DNA of 64,000 bases from JAHEKD01 sp965215945 (GTDB taxonomy: Bacteria > Pseudomonadota > Gammaproteobacteria > Arenicellales > JAHEKD01). A program made the position numbers and the translations under genes. The notes beneath the pieces are model-generated. The model ran no database searches and was not told where the DNA came from. It saw only the letters and a list, made by a program, of their open reading frames with translations. The stretch is from the NCBI GenBank assembly GCA_965215945.1, contig CBDCFC010000050.1, positions 62,001-126,000 of the forward strand, written 5' to 3'. Shown one piece after another: positions 26,356-34,874 of this stretch (position 1 is its first letter; every line of letters begins with the position of its first letter).

Positions 26356-27960
26356 TTATGTCACTTCATGGGTTTCAAATATTTCGGGGAGTTGCTTGAG
26401 GGCGATTTTGCCAAGCGGTGTTCTGGGTAATTCGTTTACCACCGCGAAGCGGGTGATTTGATTGTGGCCTGAAGCCGTTGAATTGTATTCACGTAAAACT
26501 CGCTTGGCGTTTTCTATAGCTTCGGCTTTGTCTTTTTCGTCCATGGCGATCACGGCAGCGGTGACAGGTTCACCGGTATCGAGAGCAAGTATGGCGGCTG
26601 GTTTCATTTCGACTTCGATCACACCGGCTTCTTTAACGCCTGCAAATCTTTCCAGCCTGATTTCCAAATCTTCCGGATAAACATTTTTTCCAGCTTCGGT
26701 CACAATCAAGCGTTTGCTTCGTCCGGTCAAGATCAGTTTCCCGTTTGCATCTAAACGCCCCAAGTCACCTGTTTTGAACCAACCCTCTTCGATCACTTCC
26801 TCGGTCAAATCTTCATCGGTGTAGCCGAGCATTACATTAGGCCCTTTGATCCACACTTCACCAACACCTTGGCTATCTGGTTGATCGATTTTAATCTCGA
26901 TTTTCTCAAGCGGTTTACCAACTGATTCAAGCACAGGATCGAACTCGTCCTGCACCGCTGCAACGGGTGAAGTTTCGGTAAGACCATAGCCTTGTCGAAG
27001 TGGTAAGCCGAGGTCATGAAAAGCTTTGGTAATTTCCGGGTCCAGTCTTGAACCGCCACTGATCCAGGCTTTGATATTAGTGCCAAGCTGCTTTCTTATT
27101 GGAAAATTAAATCGCTTTCGTAGGCTTAAAGGCATGTTTTTCAAAAGGTTACGATAGGCTTTTAATGCAAAACCTGATTCAGTAAATTTTTTATCCAGAC
27201 CCAAAATAATATTTCTGTAAAGTCTGGGGACGGCAATTAACATGGTTATTTTTTCTTCTACCATTGCATTTAGTATTTCATTTGCGGCCAACACTCGTGG
27301 CAGAATGATTGAACAACCATTTCGCAAAGGAAACAACATACCACCGGTAAGCTCCATGGCATGCGATAAAGGCAACAGAGATAAGAATTTATCGCTGGAA
27401 TCCAATGGTGGTGAAAAAGCCACGGCTGCACGAACATTTGAACAAATGTTCTTATGTGACAGCCTGACCATTTTTGCCTTACCGGTACTGCCGGAGGTGT
27501 AGATCCTTGCCGCTTCGTCATTCTCATCAACCTCCACTGCAATAGCCGCCTCTTCGGCTATTTCATCTGTTTCTACTTCCTTTAGTTCGATTGGAATTTC
27601 ATTGGCAAAGGTAATCGGTGCTTTGTAGCTGAGAATGCGTTTGGGCCTGACTACAGCCACCTGCTCATCAATTTCCTCACTACTATTACCGACGTGAATC
27701 GGAGTAACGACGGCCCCAAGCTTCCAAATTGCCAATGCCGCAGAACCCCACTCAGGCCCATTGGGTGCGATGATGCCAATCAGATCATCTTTTTCTACAC
27801 CCGCTTCACGTAATTGTTTAGCAATAGATAGCGCATTTTGGTAGACATACTTATAACTGAAATGCTCTTTAGTTTTTTTATCAATGCGGCGAGTCCAAGC
27901 CGTATTTTCATTGGATTCGTTGACGTTATGGTTTACCAAATCCCATATATTTTCAGCCAT
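26356..27960 (-). CDS. AMP-dependent long-chain acyl-CoA/acyl-ACP synthetase
   Basis: A 534-residue adenylate-forming enzyme. It has the P-loop-like ARIYTSGSTGKAKMVRLSH, the A5 motif GYGLTETSP, the A7/A8 motif GWFKTGDLGRLDANGKLILTGRSKRLIV and a C-terminal lysine in TPLGKIALKQLP. It activates a carboxylic acid, most likely a fatty acid, as acyl-AMP and then thioester. The gene is followed by a PlsC-like acyltransferase on the same strand, which suggests recycling of fatty acids into phospholipid. It is divergent from nadC. Confidence 0.87.
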   Translation of the reverse strand: MAENIWDLVNHNVNESNENTAWTRRIDKKTKEHFSYKYVYQNALSIAKQLREAGVEKDDLIGIIAPNGPEWGSAALAIWKLGAVVTPIHVGNSSEEIDEQVAVVRPKRILSYKAPITFANEIPIELKEVETDEIAEEAAIAVEVDENDEAARIYTSGSTGKAKMVRLSHKNICSNVRAAVAFSPPLDSSDKFLSLLPLSHAMELTGGMLFPLRNGCSIILPRVLAANEILNAMVEEKITMLIAVPRLYRNIILGLDKKFTESGFALKAYRNLLKNMPLSLRKRFNFPIRKQLGTNIKAWISGGSRLDPEITKAFHDLGLPLRQGYGLTETSPVAAVQDEFDPVLESVGKPLEKIEIKIDQPDSQGVGEVWIKGPNVMLGYTDEDLTEEVIEEGWFKTGDLGRLDANGKLILTGRSKRLIVTEAGKNVYPEDLEIRLERFAGVKEAGVIEVEMKPAAILALDTGEPVTAAVIAMDEKDKAEAIENAKRVLREYNSTASGHNQITRFAVVNELPRTPLGKIALKQLPEIFETHEVT

Positions 27961-28064
27961 TAATCCTTTCCTGTGTGTTTATGCTCTGAATATGAAATTA
28001 TAATCCTTATCGATTATTCGGCAAATCATATTAAACTTAGCTTCACTGAATAAAACTGAACAGT

Positions 28065-28910
28065 ATGGATAACAATTTAAAGCAAAGTATTGAACAGATA
28101 GTGGCATTAGCATTAAATGAGGACATTGGCAGCGGTGATGTTACTGCGGCTTTAATTGATAAAAATCAAATGGCCAAGGCACAGATTGTTTCTCGTGAAA
28201 ATGCCGTTATTTGTGGTATTCCCTGGGCAAGCGAAGTATTCAGACAGGTTGATGAGGCGATCACAATTTCATGGGATGTAGATGAAGGAGATAATATTGA
28301 ACCGAACCAAACAATAGCTGAAATACATGGTAATGCCAGGACCATTCTTACTGCTGAGCGCAGTGTATTAAACTTTTTACAAACGCTTTCAGCCACGGCT
28401 ACAACTACCAGGCAATATGCCGAATTAATTGAAGATACTGATTGCAAGATACTCGATACCCGGAAAACAATCCCGGGCTTAAGATTGGCACAAAAATACG
28501 CCGTTAAGGTCGGCGGCGGAAAGAATCATCGAATCGGTTTGTTTGATGCGGTGTTAATTAAAGAGAACCATATTCGTTCTGCCGGATCTATAAATGCGGC
28601 TATGCAAAAAGCATTGCGACTTCACGGTGATAACATAATGATCGAAGTCGAGGTTGAATCTATAGCAGAGCTAGAACAAGCTCTGGCCGCTGGTGCAAAG
28701 CGCATTTTGTTGGATAATTTTAGTGTCGAAACGTTAAAACAAGCTGTGGAAATAAATCGCTCGCGTGCCGTGCTTGAAGCCTCAGGCAATATCACTTTAG
28801 AGAATCTTCGTGACATCGCATTGACTGGTGTTGATTACATTTCCCTTGGCGCATTGACCAAGCATGTTCAAGCAATAGACTTGTCACTGTTGTTTGAATT
28901 TACTGACTAA
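28065..28910 (+). CDS. nadC: quinolinate phosphoribosyltransferase NadC
   Basis: A 281-residue enzyme of de novo NAD synthesis that makes nicotinate mononucleotide from quinolinate and PRPP. Clear motifs are ALNEDIGSGDVTAALI, LNFLQTLSATATTTRQY, DTRKTIPGLRLAQKYAVKVGGGKNHR (cut here for length), LIKENH and the C-terminal LEASGNITLEN...YISLGALTKH. The length is standard. It converges with pgeF and overlaps it by 11 bp. Confidence 0.94.
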   Translation: MDNNLKQSIEQIVALALNEDIGSGDVTAALIDKNQMAKAQIVSRENAVICGIPWASEVFRQVDEAITISWDVDEGDNIEPNQTIAEIHGNARTILTAERSVLNFLQTLSATATTTRQYAELIEDTDCKILDTRKTIPGLRLAQKYAVKVGGGKNHRIGLFDAVLIKENHIRSAGSINAAMQKALRLHGDNIMIEVEVESIAELEQALAAGAKRILLDNFSVETLKQAVEINRSRAVLEASGNITLENLRDIALTGVDYISLGALTKHVQAIDLSLLFEFTD

Positions 28911-29640
28911 TCCAGATTAATGAGGCCATTCGCCCTGTTTGGCCATCGCGGCGATAAGAATAAAACCGCTCGGAATCTTTATAAGTACACGTTGATTCAG
29001 GCAACCAAACCGATTCCACGCCCATATTGTACAATTGCATTTTAGCCAATCCATATAAATCAGCATAAAAATGATCCTGATTATTTGAGGGAACAAAATA
29101 ATCCTTTGCACTGTCACTCTCTGTCAGAAACATTTCTCGAACTTCACTACCGACTTCAAACGACGATTGGCTGATCGCTGGCCCAATCGCCGCTATTAAT
29201 CCTTGCGAATGCGGTTTCATGGCATTGACTGCACTTGTCAAAATTCCATTTGCCAGCCCACGCCATCCGGCATGAAAAACACCAACAGATTGCCCCTTAA
29301 TGTCAGCAATGAAAACTGGCAAGCAATCAGCCGTTAGAACCGCACAGATACAATTTGCCCGTGTAGTATAAGCACCGTCAGCATCGGCAACTTCATTTAA
29401 CCCATCTGCGTTAACAACATTAGTGCTATGCGTTTGATTCAGCCATTTCGGTGATTCATGAATATTAAGTTCTTCAGCTAGAATTGCTCTGTTTTGTTCG
29501 ACTAATTTATCATTATCATTGACATGATTAGCAAGGTTTAACCCCTTATAATTTCCCTGACTAATTCCACCTTGTCGTGTTGTGGTCAGCGCATTGATGT
29601 TTGCTGGCGCAGACCACCCGATATTAAAAATATCAATCAT
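28900..29640 (-). CDS. pgeF: multicopper-type purine nucleoside phosphorylase / laccase-domain protein PgeF
   Basis: A 246-residue YfiH/DUF152 protein. The metal-binding residues are visible in LNQTHSTNVV, VLTADCLPVFI and GVFHAGWRGLANGIL. The family acts on purine nucleosides, and E. coli YfiH has been linked to peptidoglycan-precursor editing. The start overlaps the rluD stop by 4 bp, the usual rluD-pgeF arrangement. Confidence 0.92.
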   Translation of the reverse strand: MIDIFNIGWSAPANINALTTTRQGGISQGNYKGLNLANHVNDNDKLVEQNRAILAEELNIHESPKWLNQTHSTNVVNADGLNEVADADGAYTTRANCICAVLTADCLPVFIADIKGQSVGVFHAGWRGLANGILTSAVNAMKPHSQGLIAAIGPAISQSSFEVGSEVREMFLTESDSAKDYFVPSNNQDHFYADLYGLAKMQLYNMGVESVWLPESTCTYKDSERFYSYRRDGQTGRMASLIWISQ

Positions 29641-30593
29641 ACTGATCCTCGGTTAGCTTTAAGCAGGGTTAATAATTCTTGCATGTCGTCTGGCAGTTGT
29701 TGTGAAAAACTCATGTGCTTCTGGGCAGCTGGATGAGTAAAAGAAAGTTGTTCGGCATGTAAAGCTTGGCGCTTAAAATTTTTCAAACAAAGTGCCAGCT
29801 CTTCTGACGCATTTTTAGGAATAGTCAAGCGTTGCCCATAAACTGGATCGCCAACCACCGGAAAGCCAATGTGTTGCATGTGCACCCTAATTTGATGGGT
29901 TCTTCCCGTTTCCAGTTTAACCTTAAGCAATGAATGATTAGCAAACTTTTCTGCAACGCGGTAATGACTGATCGCATCCTTACCGGAAGAATTTACTGTC
30001 ATGCGTTTTCGATCCGAAGGATGGCGGCTGATTGAAGCATCAATAGTGCCACCGGAAATCGGCACCCCATTGACTATGGTTAAATATTGTCGGGTAACAT
30101 TGCGAGCTTGTAATTGTTCGACTAATCGCAATCTTGATGATTCATTTAATGCTATAACCATTAATCCTGAAGTATCCTTATCCAGGCGATGAATAATTCC
30201 GGCCCTGGGTAAATCAAACAAGTCTGGATTTAAATAAAGCAATCCATTCATCAATGTTCCGTCAGGATTACCCGCACCGGGATGCACCACCAGGCCGGCC
30301 GGTTTGCTGATAACCAAGATATCATTGTCCTGGTAGACAATATCCAGGTCTATTTTTTCAGCTTGCCAGGTTTGGGGTCGCTGCTCAGGCAATTGGATTT
30401 CTATTTGTTCGCCGCCTTGGATTTTTTGTTTTTGTGGCAAAATTTCATCATCGACAGTTACTAATGCGTCTTTTAGCCATTTTTGAATGGTGCTTCTTGA
30501 ATGTTCCGGGTATAAAAGTGAGAGCGCTTTGTCCAGCCGCATACCTGAATAGTCAGTTGGAATTTGACCTGTAATTTTATTATCTGGTGCCAA
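29637..30593 (-). CDS. rluD: 23S rRNA pseudouridine synthase RluD
   Basis: A 318-residue protein with an N-terminal S4 domain (about residues 15-75, MRLDKALSLLYPEHSRSTIQKWLKDALVTV) and an RluA-type catalytic domain. The active-site motif GIIHRLDKDTSGLMV contains the catalytic Asp, and ETGRTHQIRVHMQHIGFPVVGDPVYG is also diagnostic. It makes pseudouridines in helix 69 of 23S rRNA. Divergent from bamD, as in many gammaproteobacteria. Confidence 0.93.
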   Translation of the reverse strand: MAPDNKITGQIPTDYSGMRLDKALSLLYPEHSRSTIQKWLKDALVTVDDEILPQKQKIQGGEQIEIQLPEQRPQTWQAEKIDLDIVYQDNDILVISKPAGLVVHPGAGNPDGTLMNGLLYLNPDLFDLPRAGIIHRLDKDTSGLMVIALNESSRLRLVEQLQARNVTRQYLTIVNGVPISGGTIDASISRHPSDRKRMTVNSSGKDAISHYRVAEKFANHSLLKVKLETGRTHQIRVHMQHIGFPVVGDPVYGQRLTIPKNASEELALCLKNFKRQALHAEQLSFTHPAAQKHMSFSQQLPDDMQELLTLLKANRGSV

Positions 30594-30670
30594 GGTATTG
30601 AATAATGCGGAAGATGAAATGTTTGGTTAGAATATGAAGACGAAGATTATCCCATAAATTTTAAATTGAA

Positions 30671-31438
30671 ATGATTTATTACAAACGTCTGATCTATATT
30701 AGCATGGTGCTGTTGATAAGTGCCGGATGCAACCTGAAAGATAAAAATGATTTATCCGGTATCCCTGCTCCCGAGTTATTAGCGATCGCAAAAGAATCTA
30801 TTGAAGATTCTGAATATGAAAAAGCATTGAATCATTTGCGTGAAATTGAGGCACGATTTCCATACAGCGTGTACGCGCAGCAGGCTATATTGGAGACAGC
30901 TTATTTGTATTACAAACGCGGCGATGAAGAACTGACTGTCGCCTCAGCTGACCGGTTTATCCACACCTACCCGACTCACACTAATGTCGACTACGCCTAC
31001 TATTTAAAAGGTCTGGCAAATTTTACGACTCATAGAAACTTCATTTCCAAATTAACCGGTGCTAAGGATTTCAGTGACCGTGACCCGCAAGCGGCTCGAG
31101 ATTCATTTGATGCGTTTAAGGAACTAGTGACTCGGTTTCCTAACAGCCAATATGCCAGTGATGCAACTGAACGCATGACCGCCCTATTAAACACAATCGC
31201 CAAGCACGACACTAATATTGCCAAATTCTATTTGGAACGTGGCGCTTATGTTGCTGTTGTCAATCGCTGTAAATATGTCATTGAGCACTATCAAAACACA
31301 CCTGCCGTTGAGGACGCATTGGGAATGATGGTCATCGCCTATCGGGAAATGGGGTTGCCCGATTTAGCTCAAGATTCATGGCGGGTGTTGCAGACCAACT
31401 TTCCCAATAGCCGCTATTTGTCGGAACTACAGGGCTGA
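30671..31438 (+). CDS. bamD: outer membrane assembly lipoprotein BamD
   Basis: A 255-residue lipoprotein with lipobox ISAGC (lipidated Cys20) and tetratricopeptide repeats starting at about residue 36, including YEKALNHLREIEARFPYSVYAQQA. It is part of the BAM complex that inserts beta-barrel proteins. The sequence TYPTHTNVDYAYYLKGL and DPQAARDSFDAFKELVTRFPNS match BamD closely. Divergent from rluD by 77 bp. Confidence 0.92.
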   Translation: MIYYKRLIYISMVLLISAGCNLKDKNDLSGIPAPELLAIAKESIEDSEYEKALNHLREIEARFPYSVYAQQAILETAYLYYKRGDEELTVASADRFIHTYPTHTNVDYAYYLKGLANFTTHRNFISKLTGAKDFSDRDPQAARDSFDAFKELVTRFPNSQYASDATERMTALLNTIAKHDTNIAKFYLERGAYVAVVNRCKYVIEHYQNTPAVEDALGMMVIAYREMGLPDLAQDSWRVLQTNFPNSRYLSELQG

Positions 31439-31496
31439 ATCTATTCCCTCACAGGAGGAAACAACTCATCAAGCAGCAGATGTTTATAATAATACA

Positions 31497-32630
31497 ATGG
31501 CCTGCCAAAGCATTGTTGATATCAACGAGATTCCACGTAAAAAATGGAATGCACTAATAAGCGACGCTTCTCCTTTTACACGTCATGAGTTTTTGGCAGC
31601 ACTGGAATCCTCCGGTTGTGTTACCGCCGAAAAAGGCTGGCTACCGCACCACATCATTTACACCAAAGGTGATGAGTTAATTGCGGCAATGCCGTTTTAT
31701 ATTAAGGGCCATTCTTATGGTGAGTATATATTTGATTGGGCCTGGGCAGATGCCTATCACCGTCACGGAATCGAATATTATCCAAAAGGCTTATGTGCGA
31801 TTCCTTACACTCCTGTATCCGCCAATAAAATCCTGATCAGCGACAGTCATGATAAATTTGTGGAAGAATCAAGGCTGACTCAACACGCTGTTAAAACTGC
31901 CAAGGAATTAAAGCTCTCCTCAATCCATGGCTTATTTTTAAACCAGCATGAGCTTCAGGTATGGCAAGAGCAAGGTTTTAGTCCTCGCAGCAGTTATCAA
32001 TTTCATTGGCGAAACAATGGTTATCAAAACTTTGATGACTATCTCAAAAGTTTTACTTCAGTTAAACGAAAAAAAATACGTCAGCAACGCAAATCTGTCA
32101 GCCAGACTGATATTGAACTAAAGATCATTCAAGGTGAAAGTATTACTGAACAAAACTGGCATGACTTTTACCGCTTCTATAAAAATACGGTTCACCTTCA
32201 CGGTGCCATGGCTTATTTAAACCTGGATTTTTTCCTTGCGATAGGTAACACAATGCCGGATCAAACTATGATGATAAGCGCTTTTGAAAATAAAAAAAAC
32301 ATCGCCTCTGCCCTGTTTTTTAAAAATAAAAAAACGCTATTCGGTCGCTACTGGGGCTGTGATATTGAGGTCAATAATTTGCATTTTGAAACCTGCTATT
32401 ATCAAGCGATAAACTATTGCATAGAAAATAATATTCAGTATTTTGAAGCAGGTGCCCAGGGAGAGCATAAATTATCTCGTGGACTGTTGCCGGTAGAAAT
32501 AAAATCAGCTCATTGGTTGCGCCACCCTCAATTCTTTGACGCTATTAAAGATCATATTGATTATGAAACAGATCACGTGCAAAGGTATATTGAAGCGTTG
32601 GAGCAACATACACCATTCAAAAATTGCTAA
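31497..32630 (+). CDS. COG3146 GNAT-fold protein (DUF482)
   Basis: A 377-residue protein of the COG3146/DUF482 family with a FemAB/GNAT-like double acyltransferase fold. It is recognised from HEFLAALESSGCV, GEYIFDWAWADAYHRHGIEYYPK, FFKNKKTLFGRYWGCD and YFEAGAQGEHKLSRGL. The biochemical role of the family is not settled. An AGGAGG sequence at 31456-31461 is too far from this ATG to be its ribosome-binding site. The stop overlaps the aat start by one base, so it is coupled to the N-degron transferase genes. Confidence 0.82.
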   Translation: MACQSIVDINEIPRKKWNALISDASPFTRHEFLAALESSGCVTAEKGWLPHHIIYTKGDELIAAMPFYIKGHSYGEYIFDWAWADAYHRHGIEYYPKGLCAIPYTPVSANKILISDSHDKFVEESRLTQHAVKTAKELKLSSIHGLFLNQHELQVWQEQGFSPRSSYQFHWRNNGYQNFDDYLKSFTSVKRKKIRQQRKSVSQTDIELKIIQGESITEQNWHDFYRFYKNTVHLHGAMAYLNLDFFLAIGNTMPDQTMMISAFENKKNIASALFFKNKKTLFGRYWGCDIEVNNLHFETCYYQAINYCIENNIQYFEAGAQGEHKLSRGLLPVEIKSAHWLRHPQFFDAIKDHIDYETDHVQRYIEALEQHTPFKNC

Positions 32631-33325
32631 TGGATTCAGCAATTCGTTATCAATTCCCTGATCCAACGACTTGTGATAAGGACGGTCTAGTCGCTGTTGG
32701 TGGAAACTTGTCGACAGAATGCCTGCTCAGTGCGTATAAAAATGGCATTTTTCCTTGGTTCAATCCAGGCGATCCAATTTTGTGGTGGTCCCCCGAACCG
32801 CGCATGGTTATTTATCCAGACCAACTTCGTATTTCAAAATCGGTAAAAAAAGCGATTAAAAAAAACAATTTCCAATTCACCTTTGACCGCTGCTTCGAAC
32901 AAGTCATTATCAACTGCGCTGCACCGCGCAAAAATCAACAAACCGACCTTGGTACCTGGATCACCGAGGATATGATTGAAGCCTATATTAGATTCCATGA
33001 GGCAGGTTATGCCCATTCAATTGAATGCTGGCAAGATTCTGAACTTTGCGGCGGTTTATATGGTGTTTCATTGGGCACGGTATTTTTTGGTGAAAGCATG
33101 TTCAGCAAAATCAGTGAGTCTTCAAAATTGGCGTTAATTACTTTAATCAAGCAGCTTGAAATTTGGAACTATGATTTATTAGACTGTCAGCTACCGAGCG
33201 AATTAGTCGAACGACTCGGTGCAACATATATGTCAAGAAAAGCATTTACCAAATTGATTATTGAGAAATGTAAAAATACCAAACCCCAAAACTGGGCTGA
33301 TTATAAGCCGGTCTCGCTAGCATGA
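32630..33325 (+). CDS. aat: leucyl/phenylalanyl-tRNA-protein transferase
   Basis: A 231-residue protein from ATG 32630 (MDSAIRYQFPDP); an upstream in-frame TTG at 32624 is less likely. Family motifs are LVAVGGNLSTECLLSAYKNGIFPWF, GDPILWWSPEPRMVI, YAHSIECWQDSELCGGLYGVSLG and FFGESMFS. It adds Leu or Phe to N-terminal Lys/Arg of proteins, marking them for ClpS/ClpAP. Its stop overlaps the start of the arginyltransferase-family gene by 4 bp. ClpA/ClpS are not in the window. Confidence 0.94.
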   Translation: MDSAIRYQFPDPTTCDKDGLVAVGGNLSTECLLSAYKNGIFPWFNPGDPILWWSPEPRMVIYPDQLRISKSVKKAIKKNNFQFTFDRCFEQVIINCAAPRKNQQTDLGTWITEDMIEAYIRFHEAGYAHSIECWQDSELCGGLYGVSLGTVFFGESMFSKISESSKLALITLIKQLEIWNYDLLDCQLPSELVERLGATYMSRKAFTKLIIEKCKNTKPQNWADYKPVSLA

Positions 33326-34017
33326 AAGTATCTCTGCATGTTTCAAGTCCGCATGAATGTGGGTATTTTAAAGATCGTCAGGCTTCAACTTTATTTTTAG
33401 ACCCTAAAGAAAAGATTGATATTGCGCTGTATAGCGATTTATTAAATATCGGTTTCAGACGCAGTGGCAAACTTGTTTACAGGCCGCATTGTCAAAAATG
33501 TAACTTGTGTATTCCCCTTCGCGTTGATACCCGTGCCTTTAAGCCAAGCCGATCACAAAAACGCATCATAAATAAAAATTCTGACACCAGCTACCAATTG
33601 GTCGCCTGTGGTTATAAGGAGGCGCACTTTGCTCTATATAAAAAATATTTGGCAGCACGCCATGCAGAAGGCGGTATGGAAAAGCATACTAAAATTGACT
33701 ATTTCGAATCAATGATCGCCTCAGATGTGCAAACCATATTGATTGAATTCAAAAAATCGAATCGATTGATTGCCGTATCAGTCACCGATGTGCTGACCAA
33801 TGGCTTATCGGCTGTCTATACGTTTTTTGATCCGCAGTTATCTAAAGATCGTAGCCTGGGCACCTATGCGATAATAAAGCAAATCGAACTGGCCAAATCA
33901 ATGAATCGATCCTGGCTTTATCTGGGTTACTGGATTAAGGAATCACAAAAGATGGCCTATAAGTCCAACTTCAACGCTTCCCAAATCTTAACCGATGGTG
34001 AATGGAAACACCTTTAA
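33322..34017 (+). CDS. bpt: aspartate/glutamate leucyltransferase (Bpt, ATE family)
   Basis: A 231-residue member of the bacterial arginyl-transferase-like family that adds Leu to N-terminal Asp/Glu. The N-terminal segment HECGYFKDRQASTLFLDP and the Cys pair in RPHCQKCNLCIPLRVDT are typical. The C-terminal domain has TFFDPQLSKDRSLGTYAIIKQIE and LYLGYWIKESQKMAYKSNF. It completes a two-enzyme N-degron branch with aat and precedes infA by 61 bp, a common gammaproteobacterial order. Confidence 0.92.
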   Translation: MKVSLHVSSPHECGYFKDRQASTLFLDPKEKIDIALYSDLLNIGFRRSGKLVYRPHCQKCNLCIPLRVDTRAFKPSRSQKRIINKNSDTSYQLVACGYKEAHFALYKKYLAARHAEGGMEKHTKIDYFESMIASDVQTILIEFKKSNRLIAVSVTDVLTNGLSAVYTFFDPQLSKDRSLGTYAIIKQIELAKSMNRSWLYLGYWIKESQKMAYKSNFNASQILTDGEWKHL

Positions 34018-34078
34018 ACACTTGAATTTGTCTGAAAATAAGGCACACTAGCGATCCCTGGAATTAACAAGGAATTAT

Positions 34079-34297
34079 ATGGCCAAAGAAGACTATATTG
34101 AAATGGAAGGCACAGTTATTGATAACCTTCCTAACACCACGTTCAAAGTTGAACTGGAGAACGGACATGTGGTGACAGCCCACATTTCCGGAAAAATGCG
34201 CAAAAATTATATTCGTATTATGAAGGGTGACAAGGTTACTGTTCAATTAACCCCTTATGATTTATCCAAAGGTCGAATTTCCTTCCGCCAACGCTGA
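34079..34297 (+). CDS. infA: translation initiation factor IF-1
   Basis: A 72-residue S1/OB-fold protein of exactly the usual IF-1 length, with MEGTVIDNLPNTTFKVELEN, GHVVTAHISGKMRKNYIRI and LSKGRISFRQR. It binds the 30S A site during initiation. The 3' end overlaps the following small gene by 41 bp in another frame. Confidence 0.96.
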   Translation: MAKEDYIEMEGTVIDNLPNTTFKVELENGHVVTAHISGKMRKNYIRIMKGDKVTVQLTPYDLSKGRISFRQR

Positions 34298-34661
34298 ATC
34301 CAGCCGGCTATTTCTATTTTTAACAGGATTAAGTTTATGCCTTTTTATTGGCGATAGTATTGCTAATGAAGTAACCATTATCGATGCCAAAGCAAGTTGT
34401 CAGAGTCAAAACTGTCGCTTCGATGTTACGCTAAAACATGATGATACCGGTTGGGAACATTACGCTGATAGTTGGCGTGTTCTGACAGAATCCGGTGAAG
34501 AACTGGGGAAACGTGTGTTATTGCATCCGCATGTGAACGAACAACCTTTTACCCGAAGTCTTAATGACGTCATCATTCCTGAAGATATCAAAACTATCTG
34601 GATCGAAGCCCATGACTCAGTGCATGGAGCAAGCAGCAAACGATATAGATTGGATTTGTAA
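34257..34661 (+). CDS. hypothetical exported protein overlapping infA
   Basis: A 134-residue protein that I do not recognise. The only in-frame start is ATG 34257, inside infA. A hydrophobic segment (about residues 17-33, LFLFLTGLSLCLFIGDSIA) looks like a signal peptide with cleavage near SIANE. The mature part has two cysteines (CQSQNC) that could form a disulfide and an all-beta look (RFDVTLKHDDTGWEHYADSWRVLTE). Conserved-looking composition supports expression, but the long overlap with infA is unusual. Confidence 0.6.
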   Translation: MIYPKVEFPSANAESSRLFLFLTGLSLCLFIGDSIANEVTIIDAKASCQSQNCRFDVTLKHDDTGWEHYADSWRVLTESGEELGKRVLLHPHVNEQPFTRSLNDVIIPEDIKTIWIEAHDSVHGASSKRYRLDL

Positions 34662-34671
34662 AAAACTGACT

Positions 34672-34781
34672 GTCATTCTGAAATCGCGAAGTGATATTCA
34701 GAACCTCCTTGAGCAGACTGAACCTCGGATAAAGCCCAAACAGCGATGAGGAGATCCTGAATTGAATTCAGGATGACGGGG
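34672..34781 (+). repeat. dispersed ~110-bp repeat, copy A
   Basis: Starts GTCATTCTGAAATCGCGAAG and ends with the palindrome CCTGAATTGAATTCAGG followed by ATGACGGGG. A clearly homologous copy lies in the opposite orientation at 49117-49227. It has no coding frame and fills most of the gap before the desaturase gene. Confidence 0.7.
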
Positions 34782-34874
34782 CTTATTTTTACCCTTGTTA
34801 TTTGAAATATGAAACTCACTTCGAAATTACAACTATAATTTTTTTGCTGTCTCTGCTAGTCTTATAAGCTGGCA

